From: Deltaproteobacteria bacterium
Lineage (GTDB): Bacteria > Myxococcota_A > Polyangia > JAAYKL01
DNA length: 42,119 nucleotides
Reading direction: 5' to 3'
NCBI GenBank assembly: GCA_016937015.1
Contig: JAFGWT010000137.1
Location: 1-42,119 of the forward strand
Below, in pieces: positions 24,417-33,994 of the stretch. The translations under genes were made by a program, and so were the position numbers. The notes below the pieces were generated by a model that worked only from the letters and a program-made list of their open reading frames with translations, was not told the origin of the DNA and did not search any database. Positions within the stretch are counted from its first letter, which is position 1, and each line of letters begins with the position of its first letter.

Positions 24417-25883
24417 ATGACAGCGAGCAATTCCATTCTCGATTCAAGTCCCTGGAAAGGTAAGTTTTTTAACGGCGACTGGGTGGACGCCCCAAACATC
24501 AGCGAGGTGATTGAGCCGGCGACCCGGACGGTTCTGACCACCTGTGGTCTGGCCGGTGCGTCAGACATATTCGCAGCGACGAAAGCGGCCCTGGCGGCGC
24601 AAAAGGAGTGGGCGAAAACGTCGGTCAGAGATCGGGCAACCGTTTTTTTAAAAGCGGCGGAATATTTGACCCAAAATGCGGAAGAACTGGCCGTGATTAT
24701 TGCGAGAGAAACCGGGGGGATTATTCCCAAGGGGCAGCACGAGGTTCGCGAAGCCGTGGTGCTGCTTCAGATGGCGGCGGGGATGTGTTTTCAGCCCGAT
24801 GGCCTGACGCTGCCGAGCGCGCCTGGTAAGCTGTCATATGCGCGTCGCATTCCCCTGGGTGTGGTCGGAGTGATTTCACCTTTTAACTTTCCTTTGTTTC
24901 TCTCCCTCCGCTCGGTGGCGCCCGCCCTCGCTGCCGGTAACGCGGTAGTGACCAAACCGGATACACAGACCAGTGTGACTGGCGGATACATTATGGCAAT
25001 GGCATTTGAGGCGGCGGGGCTGCCCAAAGGGCTGTATCACGTGATGCCTGGGGGCGCGGAAGCGGGGGAGGCGCTGTGCAGTGCAAAGGAAGTGGGGATG
25101 GTGGCGTTCACCGGTTCAACGGCGGTGGGCCGCAAGGTGGGAGAGGTATGCGGCCGGAATCTGAAAAAGGTATCATTGGAGCTGGGTGGCAAGAGCTCAC
25201 TGATTATTCTGGAGGACGCGGACCTGGAACTCGCCGCCAAAAACATTGCATTTGGCGCGTTCTTCCATCAGGGACAGATTTGCATGGCGTCCGGGCGGGT
25301 GCTGGTGCACGAAAAGGTAGTCGGGGCTTTGACCAAAATTATGGTGGAGAAGGCGGGTCACCTGCCTGTGGGCGATCCCATGTCCGGGCAGGTGGCGCTG
25401 GGGCCACTGATTAACGAACGTCAGGCGCAAAAGGTGGACGCCATTATTCAGGACTCCATCAGCGCCGGGGCCACACTGGAAGTCGGTGGCAAACGGGATG
25501 GTTTGTTTTATTCCCCCACGGTGCTCAGCGGCGTGAAGCCGGGAATGCGCTGTTTCGAAGAGGAAATTTTTGGACCGGTGGTCAATATTGTTTCGTTCAG
25601 CAGTGACGACGAGGCTGTGGCCCTGGCAAACAATACCGAGTATGGCCTCGCCGGTGCGGTCATTTCGGCCAATATCAGTCGCGCGCGCAAAATTGGCGAG
25701 CAGCTCAACGTGGGATTGCTCCACATCAACGACCAGACTGTCGTTGATGAATGTGTCAATCCGTTTGGTGGCTGCGGCATTTCGGGCAATGGCAGCAATG
25801 TTTGCGGCCCGGCAGACTGGGAGACTTACACCCACTGGCAGTGGGTCACCATCAAGGATGAACCCCCCGCATATCCATTCTGA
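24417..25883 (+). CDS. NAD(P)-dependent aldehyde dehydrogenase (benzaldehyde-dehydrogenase-like)
   Basis: A 488-residue aldehyde dehydrogenase with all key residues: Asn157 (PFNFP), Lys180 (VTKP), Glu255 (ELGGKS), catalytic Cys289 (GQICMASGR), and EEIFGPVV toward the end. The overall sequence, including PFGGCGISGNG, is closest in feel to benzaldehyde/aromatic aldehyde dehydrogenases, but the substrate is an inference. GGAGG stands 8 nt before the ATG. It is divergent from the chemoreceptor across a 283-bp gap that contains an AT-rich palindromic stretch (TTAATTGATGTGATCAACAC), a possible regulator site. It ends 3 bp from the convergent pseudouridine synthase gene. Confidence 0.93.
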   Translation: MTASNSILDSSPWKGKFFNGDWVDAPNISEVIEPATRTVLTTCGLAGASDIFAATKAALAAQKEWAKTSVRDRATVFLKAAEYLTQNAEELAVIIARETGGIIPKGQHEVREAVVLLQMAAGMCFQPDGLTLPSAPGKLSYARRIPLGVVGVISPFNFPLFLSLRSVAPALAAGNAVVTKPDTQTSVTGGYIMAMAFEAAGLPKGLYHVMPGGAEAGEALCSAKEVGMVAFTGSTAVGRKVGEVCGRNLKKVSLELGGKSSLIILEDADLELAAKNIAFGAFFHQGQICMASGRVLVHEKVVGALTKIMVEKAGHLPVGDPMSGQVALGPLINERQAQKVDAIIQDSISAGATLEVGGKRDGLFYSPTVLSGVKPGMRCFEEEIFGPVVNIVSFSSDDEAVALANNTEYGLAGAVISANISRARKIGEQLNVGLLHINDQTVVDECVNPFGGCGISGNGSNVCGPADWETYTHWQWVTIKDEPPAYPF

Positions 25884-25886
25884 TTT

Positions 25887-26741
25887 TTATATCTGCGGCC
25901 AGAGTCTCAGCGCTTCGGGCAACACCATGTCGATTTGTTTTTTTGAGAAGGGACAATCGAGATGCACTTCGGTGGACACCAGTCGAAGACCGTCCGGATG
26001 GTGATTGCCTTGGCCATATTTAGGATCCCCCAGCACCGGATGACCCAGTTTTGAAAAATGTTGCCTGATCTGATGAAATCGCCCGGTGCGGATTCTGGCG
26101 GTGATTCGGGAGCAGTCCCGGCCCAGGTCATCGGTGCGGTATGCGTCCAGGGTGTACTCGGTGCGGGCTTCCCTGCCCTGAATGGGAAAAGTGATTTCCC
26201 CTGTCTGGTCTTCAACGTGTCCCAGCACTTCGAGCTGGTAGACCTTTTCAACCTCGGTGCCCTGCCACAGTTCGCTCAACCGGGCAGTGCCTTTGCGGGA
26301 GTACGCCAGTGCCACAATGCCCGATGCCTCCCGGTCCAGTCGATTGACCACGTGCACCGTGTCTTTTCCGGTGAGTTGCCGCACCATGTAATCGATGGCG
26401 CACACTTCGCCATACTTGCTGGGACCAGACAGCACATTGACCGGTTTGTACCAGAGTGCCCAGTCCTTTTTCTGAAATAATGGAATGGGGGCCGGGCCGT
26501 CGTAGGCCAGTGCATTCTCGTCAAAATAAAATTCAAGCCGATCACCCGCTTTCAGTTCGTATTTAATCTTGCGCAGCCGCAACAGCTTGCCCTTTTTCAG
26601 GTGCGGTCGCGCAATCCAGCAGCCGCCGGCGCCAATGGCTTTTTTGATTTTAATTTTTGAGAGCGACGTCTTCTCCGCCAGATGGTCCAGCATGGACCCC
26701 TCTGTTCGCGCATCAATGGTTGTTTTGTATTGTATCTTCAT
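25887..26741 (-). CDS. RluA-family RNA pseudouridine synthase
   Basis: A 284-residue enzyme that turns uridine into pseudouridine in RNA. An S4-like RNA-binding start (about 15-70) is followed by the catalytic domain with VNRLDREASG, Asp136 being the nucleophile. RTGRFHQIRQHF and GHPVLGDPKYG are also family signatures. Which site in rRNA or tRNA it modifies cannot be told. Its start overlaps the end of the U32 gene by 29 bp, so the two RNA-modification genes are translationally coupled. Confidence 0.93.
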   Translation of the reverse strand: MKIQYKTTIDARTEGSMLDHLAEKTSLSKIKIKKAIGAGGCWIARPHLKKGKLLRLRKIKYELKAGDRLEFYFDENALAYDGPAPIPLFQKKDWALWYKPVNVLSGPSKYGEVCAIDYMVRQLTGKDTVHVVNRLDREASGIVALAYSRKGTARLSELWQGTEVEKVYQLEVLGHVEDQTGEITFPIQGREARTEYTLDAYRTDDLGRDCSRITARIRTGRFHQIRQHFSKLGHPVLGDPKYGQGNHHPDGLRLVSTEVHLDCPFSKKQIDMVLPEALRLWPQI

Positions 26742-28542
26742 ATGTCAGACTCATTTCGCATTTGTCGCAGTCAAAGTGAAGCACCAGGTGAATGTGCGGC
26801 GCATCCGCATCCTCAAGGTGCAATTCGTCGGTATGCTGTCCGCACAATCCCAGCTCTCGCTTTAAACAGTAGCGGGAGGTCATTACTTTCACGTCAGTAT
26901 AATTGTTTTGTGTTTCAACGGCGACCGGGACGTCTTTAACACCGCACTTTTCAAAGAAGCGCCGGGCGTACGAATTATCGATATTGCAATAGCCATCCAG
27001 CCCTGATGCCAATGCCGTGAATGTCGTTGGCGTGCATGGGATTGCTGCCTGTCTGCGAATGCTCACCATATTCGATTCACGCACAGATCGCAGTTTTAAA
27101 AGCACTTCCCGCCGTATTTCATTTATCCTGGAAACGGGCGCGAAAGGCACATCGACATCGTCCATTTGCACGTCTGTAACTGTAAATTCCATATCGCCGC
27201 ATTTGCGGAGCTGACGATGCCAGGTCGCTTTCATTCGTTCAGCGTTGTCAGCCGGTTCGATGAGCCCATTGAGCGTGTTCGCCGCCGTAAAACCGTTTGC
27301 GTCCACCGCCAAAAGAGTAATCGTCCCGTCACGCTGTGTCAGCTGCAGTTGAACAGGAGACCTTCGAACGGTGTCGTGTTTTTCAAGTCGGGCAACAAAC
27401 TGATAATCCAGATTGCGGTAAATCTCCGTGCCTTTCGAGATACCCGCGCCATCACGCAAAATAACCGCACTGGGTTCCGTTTTCTGGACCCGGGTTCCCC
27501 GCAGGAGGCGATTCTCATAAAAACAGATACCGTCACCGGCGTTGAGTGTTTCCATCACCGATTTGGGCAGTACAATGCGGTTGCGGGATACTGAAAGAAC
27601 TTTTCCCAGCCGCTCCCCGGTCATTTTGGGCGATGACATGTTCACCATGGTCTGTGCGCCAATGGCGAAGCCGTCCACATATCCCCGATGAAATGTTTTG
27701 GACAGGTCCGGTGCGATGGGATTTTCATAATTATCCATGTGGGATTCATCACCGCGTTTTTTAAGAACAGCGTCGAGCGCCAGCCGATATGCCGTCACCA
27801 CATTGGCCACGTATGCGGCGTTTTTGAGTCGACCTTCGATTTTAAAAGAGCTGACGCCCGCGTCGATAAGGGTGTCCAGCATATCGATGCGGCACAGATC
27901 CTTCACAGAGAGCAGGTGACCATCGGCGAGAGTGTTGCCGCTTTGGGATTTCAGAGAGTAGCGCTTTCGACAGGGTTGCGCACATTCGCCCCGATTGGCG
28001 CTGCGTCCCCCCACTGCGGTGCTCAGATAACAGCGGCCGCTGTACGACACACACAGCGCGCCGTGAACAAATGCTTCCAGTTCAATTTTTTCGGTGCCAC
28101 TGCGAATGGCGGCGATCTCATTGGGATGAAGTTCCCTGGCGAGAATGGCGCGATGAAATCCAACCTTTTCGAGAAACTGGACGCTGGCCACGCTGTGGTT
28201 GTGCATTTGGGTGCTGGCAATCACGGGCATGGGCGGCAGACCGGCTTCAATTAATCCGAAATCCTGGATGATAACCCCGTCGGCCCCAGCGTCATACAGG
28301 TTGCGCACGGTTCTGGCGGCGTTCATGACCTCGGTGTCATTAAGCAGAATGGTGTTTACCGCCACATAGACTTTCGCCAGATACCGGTGGGCGTACTCTG
28401 TCAACACGGCAATGTCGGCCACACTGTTGTGGGCGTTACTGCGGGCGCTGAACCCTGGACCGCCAATATACACGGCGTCTGCGCCGCAGTTGATGGCGAT
28501 TTTTCCAAAGTCCGTATTTTGGGCAGGAGCTAACAGTTCCAT
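26713..28542 (-). CDS. U32-family RNA hydroxylation protein (RlhA/TrhP-like)
   Basis: About 609 residues beginning MELLAPAQNTDFGKIAI. U32 signatures: GADAVYIGG, VAVNTI, ADGVIIQDFGL, ELHPNEIAAI, FVHGALCVSYSGRC and NRGECAQPCR, with the Fe-S cysteines. A long C-terminal region like DUF3656 makes it nearer to RlhA (hydroxylation of C2501 in 23S rRNA) than to the shorter TrhP (tRNA U34). Assignment between the two is not certain. A GTG at 28581 gives a 13-residue longer form with AAAGG next to it; the ATG at 28542 agrees better with where family members begin. It is coupled to the following pseudouridine synthase. Confidence 0.85.
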   Translation of the reverse strand: MELLAPAQNTDFGKIAINCGADAVYIGGPGFSARSNAHNSVADIAVLTEYAHRYLAKVYVAVNTILLNDTEVMNAARTVRNLYDAGADGVIIQDFGLIEAGLPPMPVIASTQMHNHSVASVQFLEKVGFHRAILARELHPNEIAAIRSGTEKIELEAFVHGALCVSYSGRCYLSTAVGGRSANRGECAQPCRKRYSLKSQSGNTLADGHLLSVKDLCRIDMLDTLIDAGVSSFKIEGRLKNAAYVANVVTAYRLALDAVLKKRGDESHMDNYENPIAPDLSKTFHRGYVDGFAIGAQTMVNMSSPKMTGERLGKVLSVSRNRIVLPKSVMETLNAGDGICFYENRLLRGTRVQKTEPSAVILRDGAGISKGTEIYRNLDYQFVARLEKHDTVRRSPVQLQLTQRDGTITLLAVDANGFTAANTLNGLIEPADNAERMKATWHRQLRKCGDMEFTVTDVQMDDVDVPFAPVSRINEIRREVLLKLRSVRESNMVSIRRQAAIPCTPTTFTALASGLDGYCNIDNSYARRFFEKCGVKDVPVAVETQNNYTDVKVMTSRYCLKRELGLCGQHTDELHLEDADAPHIHLVLHFDCDKCEMSLTYEDTIQNNH

Positions 28543-28769
28543 TGCATTTTTCCGAAGTGAAAAGCCGTTGCGGCGTTTCACCTTTCGACCAATGCATTAC
28601 ACAAACTGCGCTGAAAACACAAATGTGTTATCCATGGCATCATAAATGACCGTCCCGAACTGGTATTGCCCGGGGTTAGTGGACAGTTGTCTTATGCTGC
28701 CATAACGGCGTTGTTGGGGGGGTTAGAGTTAGGAGCCAATAAAGCGAATCATTTCTGATTCTTTCAGGA

Positions 28770-31700
28770 CTATAGCTTGAGGGTGGTGTACTTCACGTCA
28801 TTCGTGTTTGACAGCATAATGGTATACCGCTGTATTTTCTGGTCGGGTGACCCGAGGTGAGTGGAGATGGTCACATTCACATAGGTTTCGGCAATGAGCT
28901 GATTACCGTTGTTGCCAAAGTAATGCACGCTAACCTGGTACTCTCCCGAATCTGCCTCGGCATCAACAAATCGTTCCGGACCGAACCCGGTGGTAATGTC
29001 GTCCAACAGTACCCCTCCCGATGGAATTTCCCTTTGATTGTAATAACATTCATTGCCGTCGGGATCCGTGACCCACAGGTCAATATCGGTGTTATTGGTG
29101 TTCCAGGTGATGGTTACCCGCAAGTCATCTGTGGGAATTTCAATTCCCAGTTCGGCTATCCGGCCGAGCAGCCACTCAGTCACCGGGCTCTCGGGATCTC
29201 TGGCTCTCATTGCCTCCACCATCAGCGCATATTCTTCTTCAACGATGGTTTTCACCGAAGTATACCGGGCATCCCAGTCACCGGTCAAAGCGCATTCGAA
29301 AAGCAGGGCAGATAGCAGAGGCCGTTCCGTCCACAGTGCAATGGCGAGATCCCGGTACGATTGCGGTTCAAATGATCGGCGCATCAACACATCGTACAAC
29401 AGGGCAGCGGCATGTGCATTTTCTTCCCAGGTCATCATGCGGTAGGCGGCAATGCGTGCCAGTTCCGAACTGCCCTGGGTGTTTTCCACAATACTCGATA
29501 ACGCGCGAATGGCGGCGCCAGGATCACCGTCGTCCATTCGTCGCCTGGCCTCCTCATAAAAAGGCGTTACCACGTACGCTTCGTGGGTCATTCCGTTAAG
29601 ATACATTGCCGGAACCTCATCCCGATATACAAGTGGAATATCCACGTCCGGTATAGGTAATTCGAGGTCTCCCGGAGCTGACAGCGCTTCGAGTTGATCC
29701 ATGAATTTTCCGCCGGCGACAGTGAAAATCCCCACTGTATCCTCATTCGCTTTGAGCATGGCGAGCAAACGGTCCCATGTATCCGGAACAGTGTTGTCGC
29801 CGTTAAACGCAGCGTCGAGCACCTCGGCAATATCATTTGCTCCCAATGTTTCAGAAGAGATATCATCCAGTTGATACTCCTCGTACTCCCCATCGGTCTC
29901 CAACACCAGAAATGACGAAATGCGGCTGGCGATAAGATAATGCTGACACAGTGCCAGTGCCAGGGGCACCAACTCATCATCTCCGGTTTCCAGCAGTTGA
30001 GACACCGCGATTTCCGCGTATGCCCTGGATGCCAGTTCCCCGGAAGATATGAGCGTAACAGGGATTTCCAGGGATACCGGCGCGTCGCCTATGCTGCCGC
30101 CAAGGGTCACCACGGCACTCCCCTCCGCCATCAATCTGCCTGAAACAGTAATGGATGCACCGGGATAAAGTGTTGCCTGACGACCATCCACCAGGATATC
30201 GCCAACGGCAGCCGGAGTGTCTCCTGTTCCCGTGATCTGAATCGATGACAATTTCATACCGCCATTGAGATGAGCGGTGGCACAGGTGGCCGCGTCGCTT
30301 TCCGTGTAACAGTTGAAAATGGCCCCGCCCTTGCGGGTAAGGGCTTGAAACAGCTTCAGGTTCTCCGCGCCGAGGCCGGTTCTGTATGCGAAAAAGCGCG
30401 TGTCAAACGGCGTTTGGATCCCGTAGTCGGAGACTATCTGTTCAACAGACCCATTTCCCCAGTTCAGGACGCCGTCCGACAACAGAAATACATCCACCGG
30501 GGTGGCGGGATCAACGCTGAATGGCGGTGTCGCCAGGGTGTTCAGTGCATCTTCGAAATTGGTGGCGCCTTCCAGCAGAATGTCCTTGAGCTCGGCCATC
30601 AGTGCTGTCCGGTTTTCCGAAGTGTTGGAAACCCAGCTGTCCGCATACCAGCGAGCGCCGGCATCAAAAGTGATGACGTTGAACTGTTCCACTCCAGAGT
30701 TCGCCAGAATGCCACTTAATAACTGCATGTTCACATTGAATTTGTCCGGGTGTTCTGAAAGAGATGTGTCGATCATGAAAATGCCACGACTGGCCGATGA
30801 TACAGCGGTGCTGTATTCATTGAGATTCGGATGAAGACGAACGTAGAAATGGTCCTCTCCCCGTATTGGATTGGTACCGCTCAGCACGTCGGCTTCCGGG
30901 GATGTGCGGTTCATTTGCACGCGAAATGCCAGTTCTCCCGATTCCGAAGCGGGCTTGCCCGTTCTGGTAAACAGAACACCGGTGGCGGTGGCGGTTTCAG
31001 TGACATTGTCCAGCTCCCCGACGTATGTTGCCCCGCTGGGTACATCCAGCTGCCTGGTGGAGTTGTCAGCGACACTCAAAAGGAATTCGAAATCCACGTC
31101 TGCATCGGTGGAAGGAACAGGATATCGGTACTCCAACTCATCTCCCACCCTTGGCAATGTCTGTTCGTAGGAAAAAATAACCCGGTTGAATCCGTTTGGT
31201 TGAATGGGAAATAATCGCGCCTCAAAGGTGTTTGGGGCAACTTCTTCCACCAGCGCCGGGTCAATGGCTTGCGACGTGATTTCTTCATAGACTTCAAGGG
31301 CTTTGGTTTTCGCGACCACTCTGCCTTGACGCAGTTCGCCCCATACTGTGGGATCATGGGCGTTCATCAACTCGTCAGGCGTCGCTTTCGCAATGGTCTC
31401 CTCGGAGCTGTCAATAAGCGCGTCATCAGGGCCGAAAAATTCCGGCTCCGCCGACCCGTTTCCCAGAAACATGGCATAGCTGGATACAGAGGCATCCGCC
31501 GGCAGGGCATAGCGAAACTTTCCTTCAAGGGTCTGAAAATATGGATTGTGGAAAATGTGATCCACAACGGTTCTTGCCCGCAACCCTTCCAGCGTGACCG
31601 ATGTCCGGATTTTTTCAAGCACCAGTTTCTGACCGCCCCCAACCGTGACAAAGGCAAACGCATTTTCATCAACGGTCCGTTGCCATGTTTGTGATGACGT

Positions 31701-32144
31701 TGCATCGTGGCCGTCTGCGTCTGCATCTGAGTCACTGTCTGTATCCGAGTCGCTATCTGTATCCGAGTCGCTGTCAGTGTCTGAGTCAGCGTCTGCATCC
31801 GAGTCGCTGTTATGGTATTCATCCAGATTTTCCTCCCAGTCCGACCACTCGAGGGTTTCATCGTCCTCAGGCGTGTCAATGCCGGCGGTATGACTGTCTG
31901 TTTCATCAGTGTCTACCGGATTGCTGTTTGTGCCATCGCTGTCGCCGGATTCCGAATCGGATCCTTCGACATCCGTCGTGTCAGTCCCTCGGTCCACACT
32001 GTCGGAGCCTTGGCTATCGGGCGTTGTGGTAGCGGAATCCTCGAACTCGTTATTGGATGGTCCTTTGGTCCCCGACGCGGATTTATCGCTACATCCGGCA
32101 GATACAGCCAGTACGATGCTCAACCACAGAATTGTTAATTTCAT
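28770..32144 (-). CDS. Giant VIT/VWA surface lipoprotein with SD linker and DUF2135 domain
   Basis: 1124 residues. The signal peptide MKLTILWLSIVLAVSAGC gives a lipobox Cys18. An acidic Asp/Ser/Thr region (about 20-150) includes a pure SD/AD stretch. A VIT domain follows (about 160-330: RARTVVDHIFHNPYFQTLEGKF). The VWA domain has MIDAS Asp459-x-Ser461-x-Ser463 in MIDTSLSE and GATNFEDAL. A helical repeat part comes next, and last a DUF2135 domain (WNTNNTDIDLWVTDPDG, GFGPERF). The plan is like inter-alpha-trypsin-inhibitor heavy chains. GGAGG sits 7 nt before the ATG at 32144 but 1 nt before the one at 32150, which decides the start. Confidence 0.93.
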   Translation of the reverse strand: MKLTILWLSIVLAVSAGCSDKSASGTKGPSNNEFEDSATTTPDSQGSDSVDRGTDTTDVEGSDSESGDSDGTNSNPVDTDETDSHTAGIDTPEDDETLEWSDWEENLDEYHNSDSDADADSDTDSDSDTDSDSDTDSDSDADADGHDATSSQTWQRTVDENAFAFVTVGGGQKLVLEKIRTSVTLEGLRARTVVDHIFHNPYFQTLEGKFRYALPADASVSSYAMFLGNGSAEPEFFGPDDALIDSSEETIAKATPDELMNAHDPTVWGELRQGRVVAKTKALEVYEEITSQAIDPALVEEVAPNTFEARLFPIQPNGFNRVIFSYEQTLPRVGDELEYRYPVPSTDADVDFEFLLSVADNSTRQLDVPSGATYVGELDNVTETATATGVLFTRTGKPASESGELAFRVQMNRTSPEADVLSGTNPIRGEDHFYVRLHPNLNEYSTAVSSASRGIFMIDTSLSEHPDKFNVNMQLLSGILANSGVEQFNVITFDAGARWYADSWVSNTSENRTALMAELKDILLEGATNFEDALNTLATPPFSVDPATPVDVFLLSDGVLNWGNGSVEQIVSDYGIQTPFDTRFFAYRTGLGAENLKLFQALTRKGGAIFNCYTESDAATCATAHLNGGMKLSSIQITGTGDTPAAVGDILVDGRQATLYPGASITVSGRLMAEGSAVVTLGGSIGDAPVSLEIPVTLISSGELASRAYAEIAVSQLLETGDDELVPLALALCQHYLIASRISSFLVLETDGEYEEYQLDDISSETLGANDIAEVLDAAFNGDNTVPDTWDRLLAMLKANEDTVGIFTVAGGKFMDQLEALSAPGDLELPIPDVDIPLVYRDEVPAMYLNGMTHEAYVVTPFYEEARRRMDDGDPGAAIRALSSIVENTQGSSELARIAAYRMMTWEENAHAAALLYDVLMRRSFEPQSYRDLAIALWTERPLLSALLFECALTGDWDARYTSVKTIVEEEYALMVEAMRARDPESPVTEWLLGRIAELGIEIPTDDLRVTITWNTNNTDIDLWVTDPDGNECYYNQREIPSGGVLLDDITTGFGPERFVDAEADSGEYQVSVHYFGNNGNQLIAETYVNVTISTHLGSPDQKIQRYTIMLSNTNDVKYTTLKL
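31711..31811 (-). repeat. Ser/Ala/Thr-Asp hexanucleotide repeat tract
   Basis: GAYTCN-type hexamers encode the purest part of the linker in the VIT/VWA lipoprotein ([17 protein letters not shown] and on). Confidence 0.8.
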
Positions 32145-32481
32145 AGTCATACCTCCATTGACGTTGCGGTACCGAAAGAAGCAATAATCATGCAACCATG
32201 CCAATGTGATTCAACCAACTGAAAAGATGAGATTTTTTGTGGATATCCGAGTGGCGCATTGTGTGCCAGCCGGATATGCGCATGGGGCGGCATGTCAACG
32301 GCTGTGCGAAGGTGCACGTGATATTCAATGCGGCAACGATTGGTAATTCTGAGAGTTCTCCAAAAATAATCACTGCCACAATTTCATCAGGTCTGGCTAT
32401 TTTTGTCCAGACTCAACCCCACTGACAAACATCAGGCTAAAGCTGTATTCTCCCCAGGTATTGCGGCTTTCACTGTTCGAA
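32145..32481. other. Gap between the serpin gene and the VIT/VWA gene
   Basis: Both neighbours are on the minus strand, so this 337-bp gap probably holds the serpin transcript end and the VIT/VWA promoter. No gene, hairpin terminator or repeat stands out. Confidence 0.4.
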
Positions 32482-33810
32482 CTACAGCGTCACCAGGCGT
32501 CCGGCGAAAAGAACTGTGTTGGTAGGGTTGTCGCGAATGACAAAAAAGAAGGGGCGGTTAAATTGCACAACAATGGGATCGGGTTCGTCGAGAGGCGCAC
32601 CGTTGCCGTCCATAATAACCGCCGTTGCCGCGGCCGCTTCGGTGCCGTCTTCGTTTACTTTGATAAATGCCTTGTGAATAACGTTTCCAATAAGCAGTTC
32701 TCTGTTACCGGTCATTCCCGAGAAATCAGCGTCGCTGCTAAACGGTGCTTCCATGCCCAGTGCCTCAAGCTCAGTCTTGAGCGATATACTGTCGCCTGCG
32801 AGCTCAAACGATGGCAGACTCAGCCGCACCCGCGTCGATTCAAGCCCGTCAAAAATGTTTTGCAGCAGGTCGGCGCTTAAGTTGTTTTCGAAATCACCAA
32901 ATGTGTCTTTTGCCGGCAGCACCAGCATCATCGACATCTCGCCGCCGTCATAGGCCAGCGACACCGCTTCAAATCCGTCTCCTGTCATGTACTGCATAAC
33001 CTCTGTCTGATGCATGGTGGGCACGTCGCGTTCAGTGCCATCGAAAGATGTGAACAGCTCTGGGGACGTACTTTCCCGTTCAAATTGACTGGACCAGGCC
33101 GCATTAAAATAGATAACGTTGGTTAGCACCATGCGGGTGACTGGTTTAATGCTTCCTTCGGGGAGTAAATCATTGATGCGATCATTGGTCTGTTCACTGA
33201 TATATCCATTGATAGCTTCGCGCGCGCCTTCAGTATTCCCGGCAAAGTCGAGAATTTTCAAATCCGCACCGTAATACCCGGAGAGTAAATCCAGATAATC
33301 ATCGAGGAATTCGTAATCCTTTTGCCCCCAGGTATCATTAACGATGTGCAGCTGAAACGGTTCGCCATCCATTCCCGCCGCATTCTGACCACGACCGGCC
33401 AATTCCAAATCCAGGGCGTTAAATGCGTAATAGAGGGCGGGTTCAGCCAGGTCGAAGTGCATTGTAGACTGCATTTCGGACTGGGTATTCCCTTCGGCGC
33501 CGCCATAGGCCATGGAGAGGGCAACAGAAATGCTGTAGGGCGAATAAAACAGGTTGTCATCGGATTCCGCAGTCAGCTGACCATACAAATCCATGGCGAA
33601 TTGGGTATTGCCATCGACACATTTTTTAATATCCGTTGCCGACACGTCCGGAGTGGTGTTTCGTTCAACGTCTCCCGACAACACATCGAACGCATTGTCG
33701 AACGTGTCATTTTTACTGTCGTTATCCGACCCACACCCTGAAAGCACCAATAGAATTGGTGAAAACAAAAGTAACATTTGGGCATTAAAACATATATTTT
33801 TGCCTACCAT
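32482..33810 (-). CDS. Serpin (serine protease inhibitor) lipoprotein
   Basis: A 442-residue protein with lipobox LSGC (Cys26), a short acidic linker and a full serpin fold. Signatures: NLFYSPYSISVALSMAYGGA, VLTNVIYFNAAWSSQF, MMLVLPAK, VIHKAFIKVNEDGTEAAAATAV and FNRPFFFVIRDNPTNTVLFAGR. The hinge (EDGTEAAAATAV) has the small residues needed for loop insertion, so it should be a working, inhibitory serpin. The reactive loop after it is long and acidic (MDGNGAPLDEPDP). By alpha-1-antitrypsin numbering P1 falls near the Asn-Gly, though the extra loop length leaves this open. GAGAGG lies before the ATG. It likely traps foreign or own proteases at the outer surface. Confidence 0.95.
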   Translation of the reverse strand: MVGKNICFNAQMLLLFSPILLVLSGCGSDNDSKNDTFDNAFDVLSGDVERNTTPDVSATDIKKCVDGNTQFAMDLYGQLTAESDDNLFYSPYSISVALSMAYGGAEGNTQSEMQSTMHFDLAEPALYYAFNALDLELAGRGQNAAGMDGEPFQLHIVNDTWGQKDYEFLDDYLDLLSGYYGADLKILDFAGNTEGAREAINGYISEQTNDRINDLLPEGSIKPVTRMVLTNVIYFNAAWSSQFERESTSPELFTSFDGTERDVPTMHQTEVMQYMTGDGFEAVSLAYDGGEMSMMLVLPAKDTFGDFENNLSADLLQNIFDGLESTRVRLSLPSFELAGDSISLKTELEALGMEAPFSSDADFSGMTGNRELLIGNVIHKAFIKVNEDGTEAAAATAVIMDGNGAPLDEPDPIVVQFNRPFFFVIRDNPTNTVLFAGRLVTL

Positions 33811-33994
33811 TTGAACCTCTCCATTTTTATTTAGTTAAGGATGATATACCCGGATAACACCGCAGCTTCAAAATTTGGGAAGGTTACTGCCGGATTTATT
33901 TTAGAATGGGGTAAAAGCGGTGTCCGAATCATGCTTCCTCTTTTCATCGACAGTAAATTTGTGTACATGCAGACAGTAGCAAAGGATTGACCCC

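Noticed and set aside
25197-25835. Long antisense frame inside the aldehyde dehydrogenase gene
   Set aside because: No start signal or domain; the plus strand encodes a complete enzyme.
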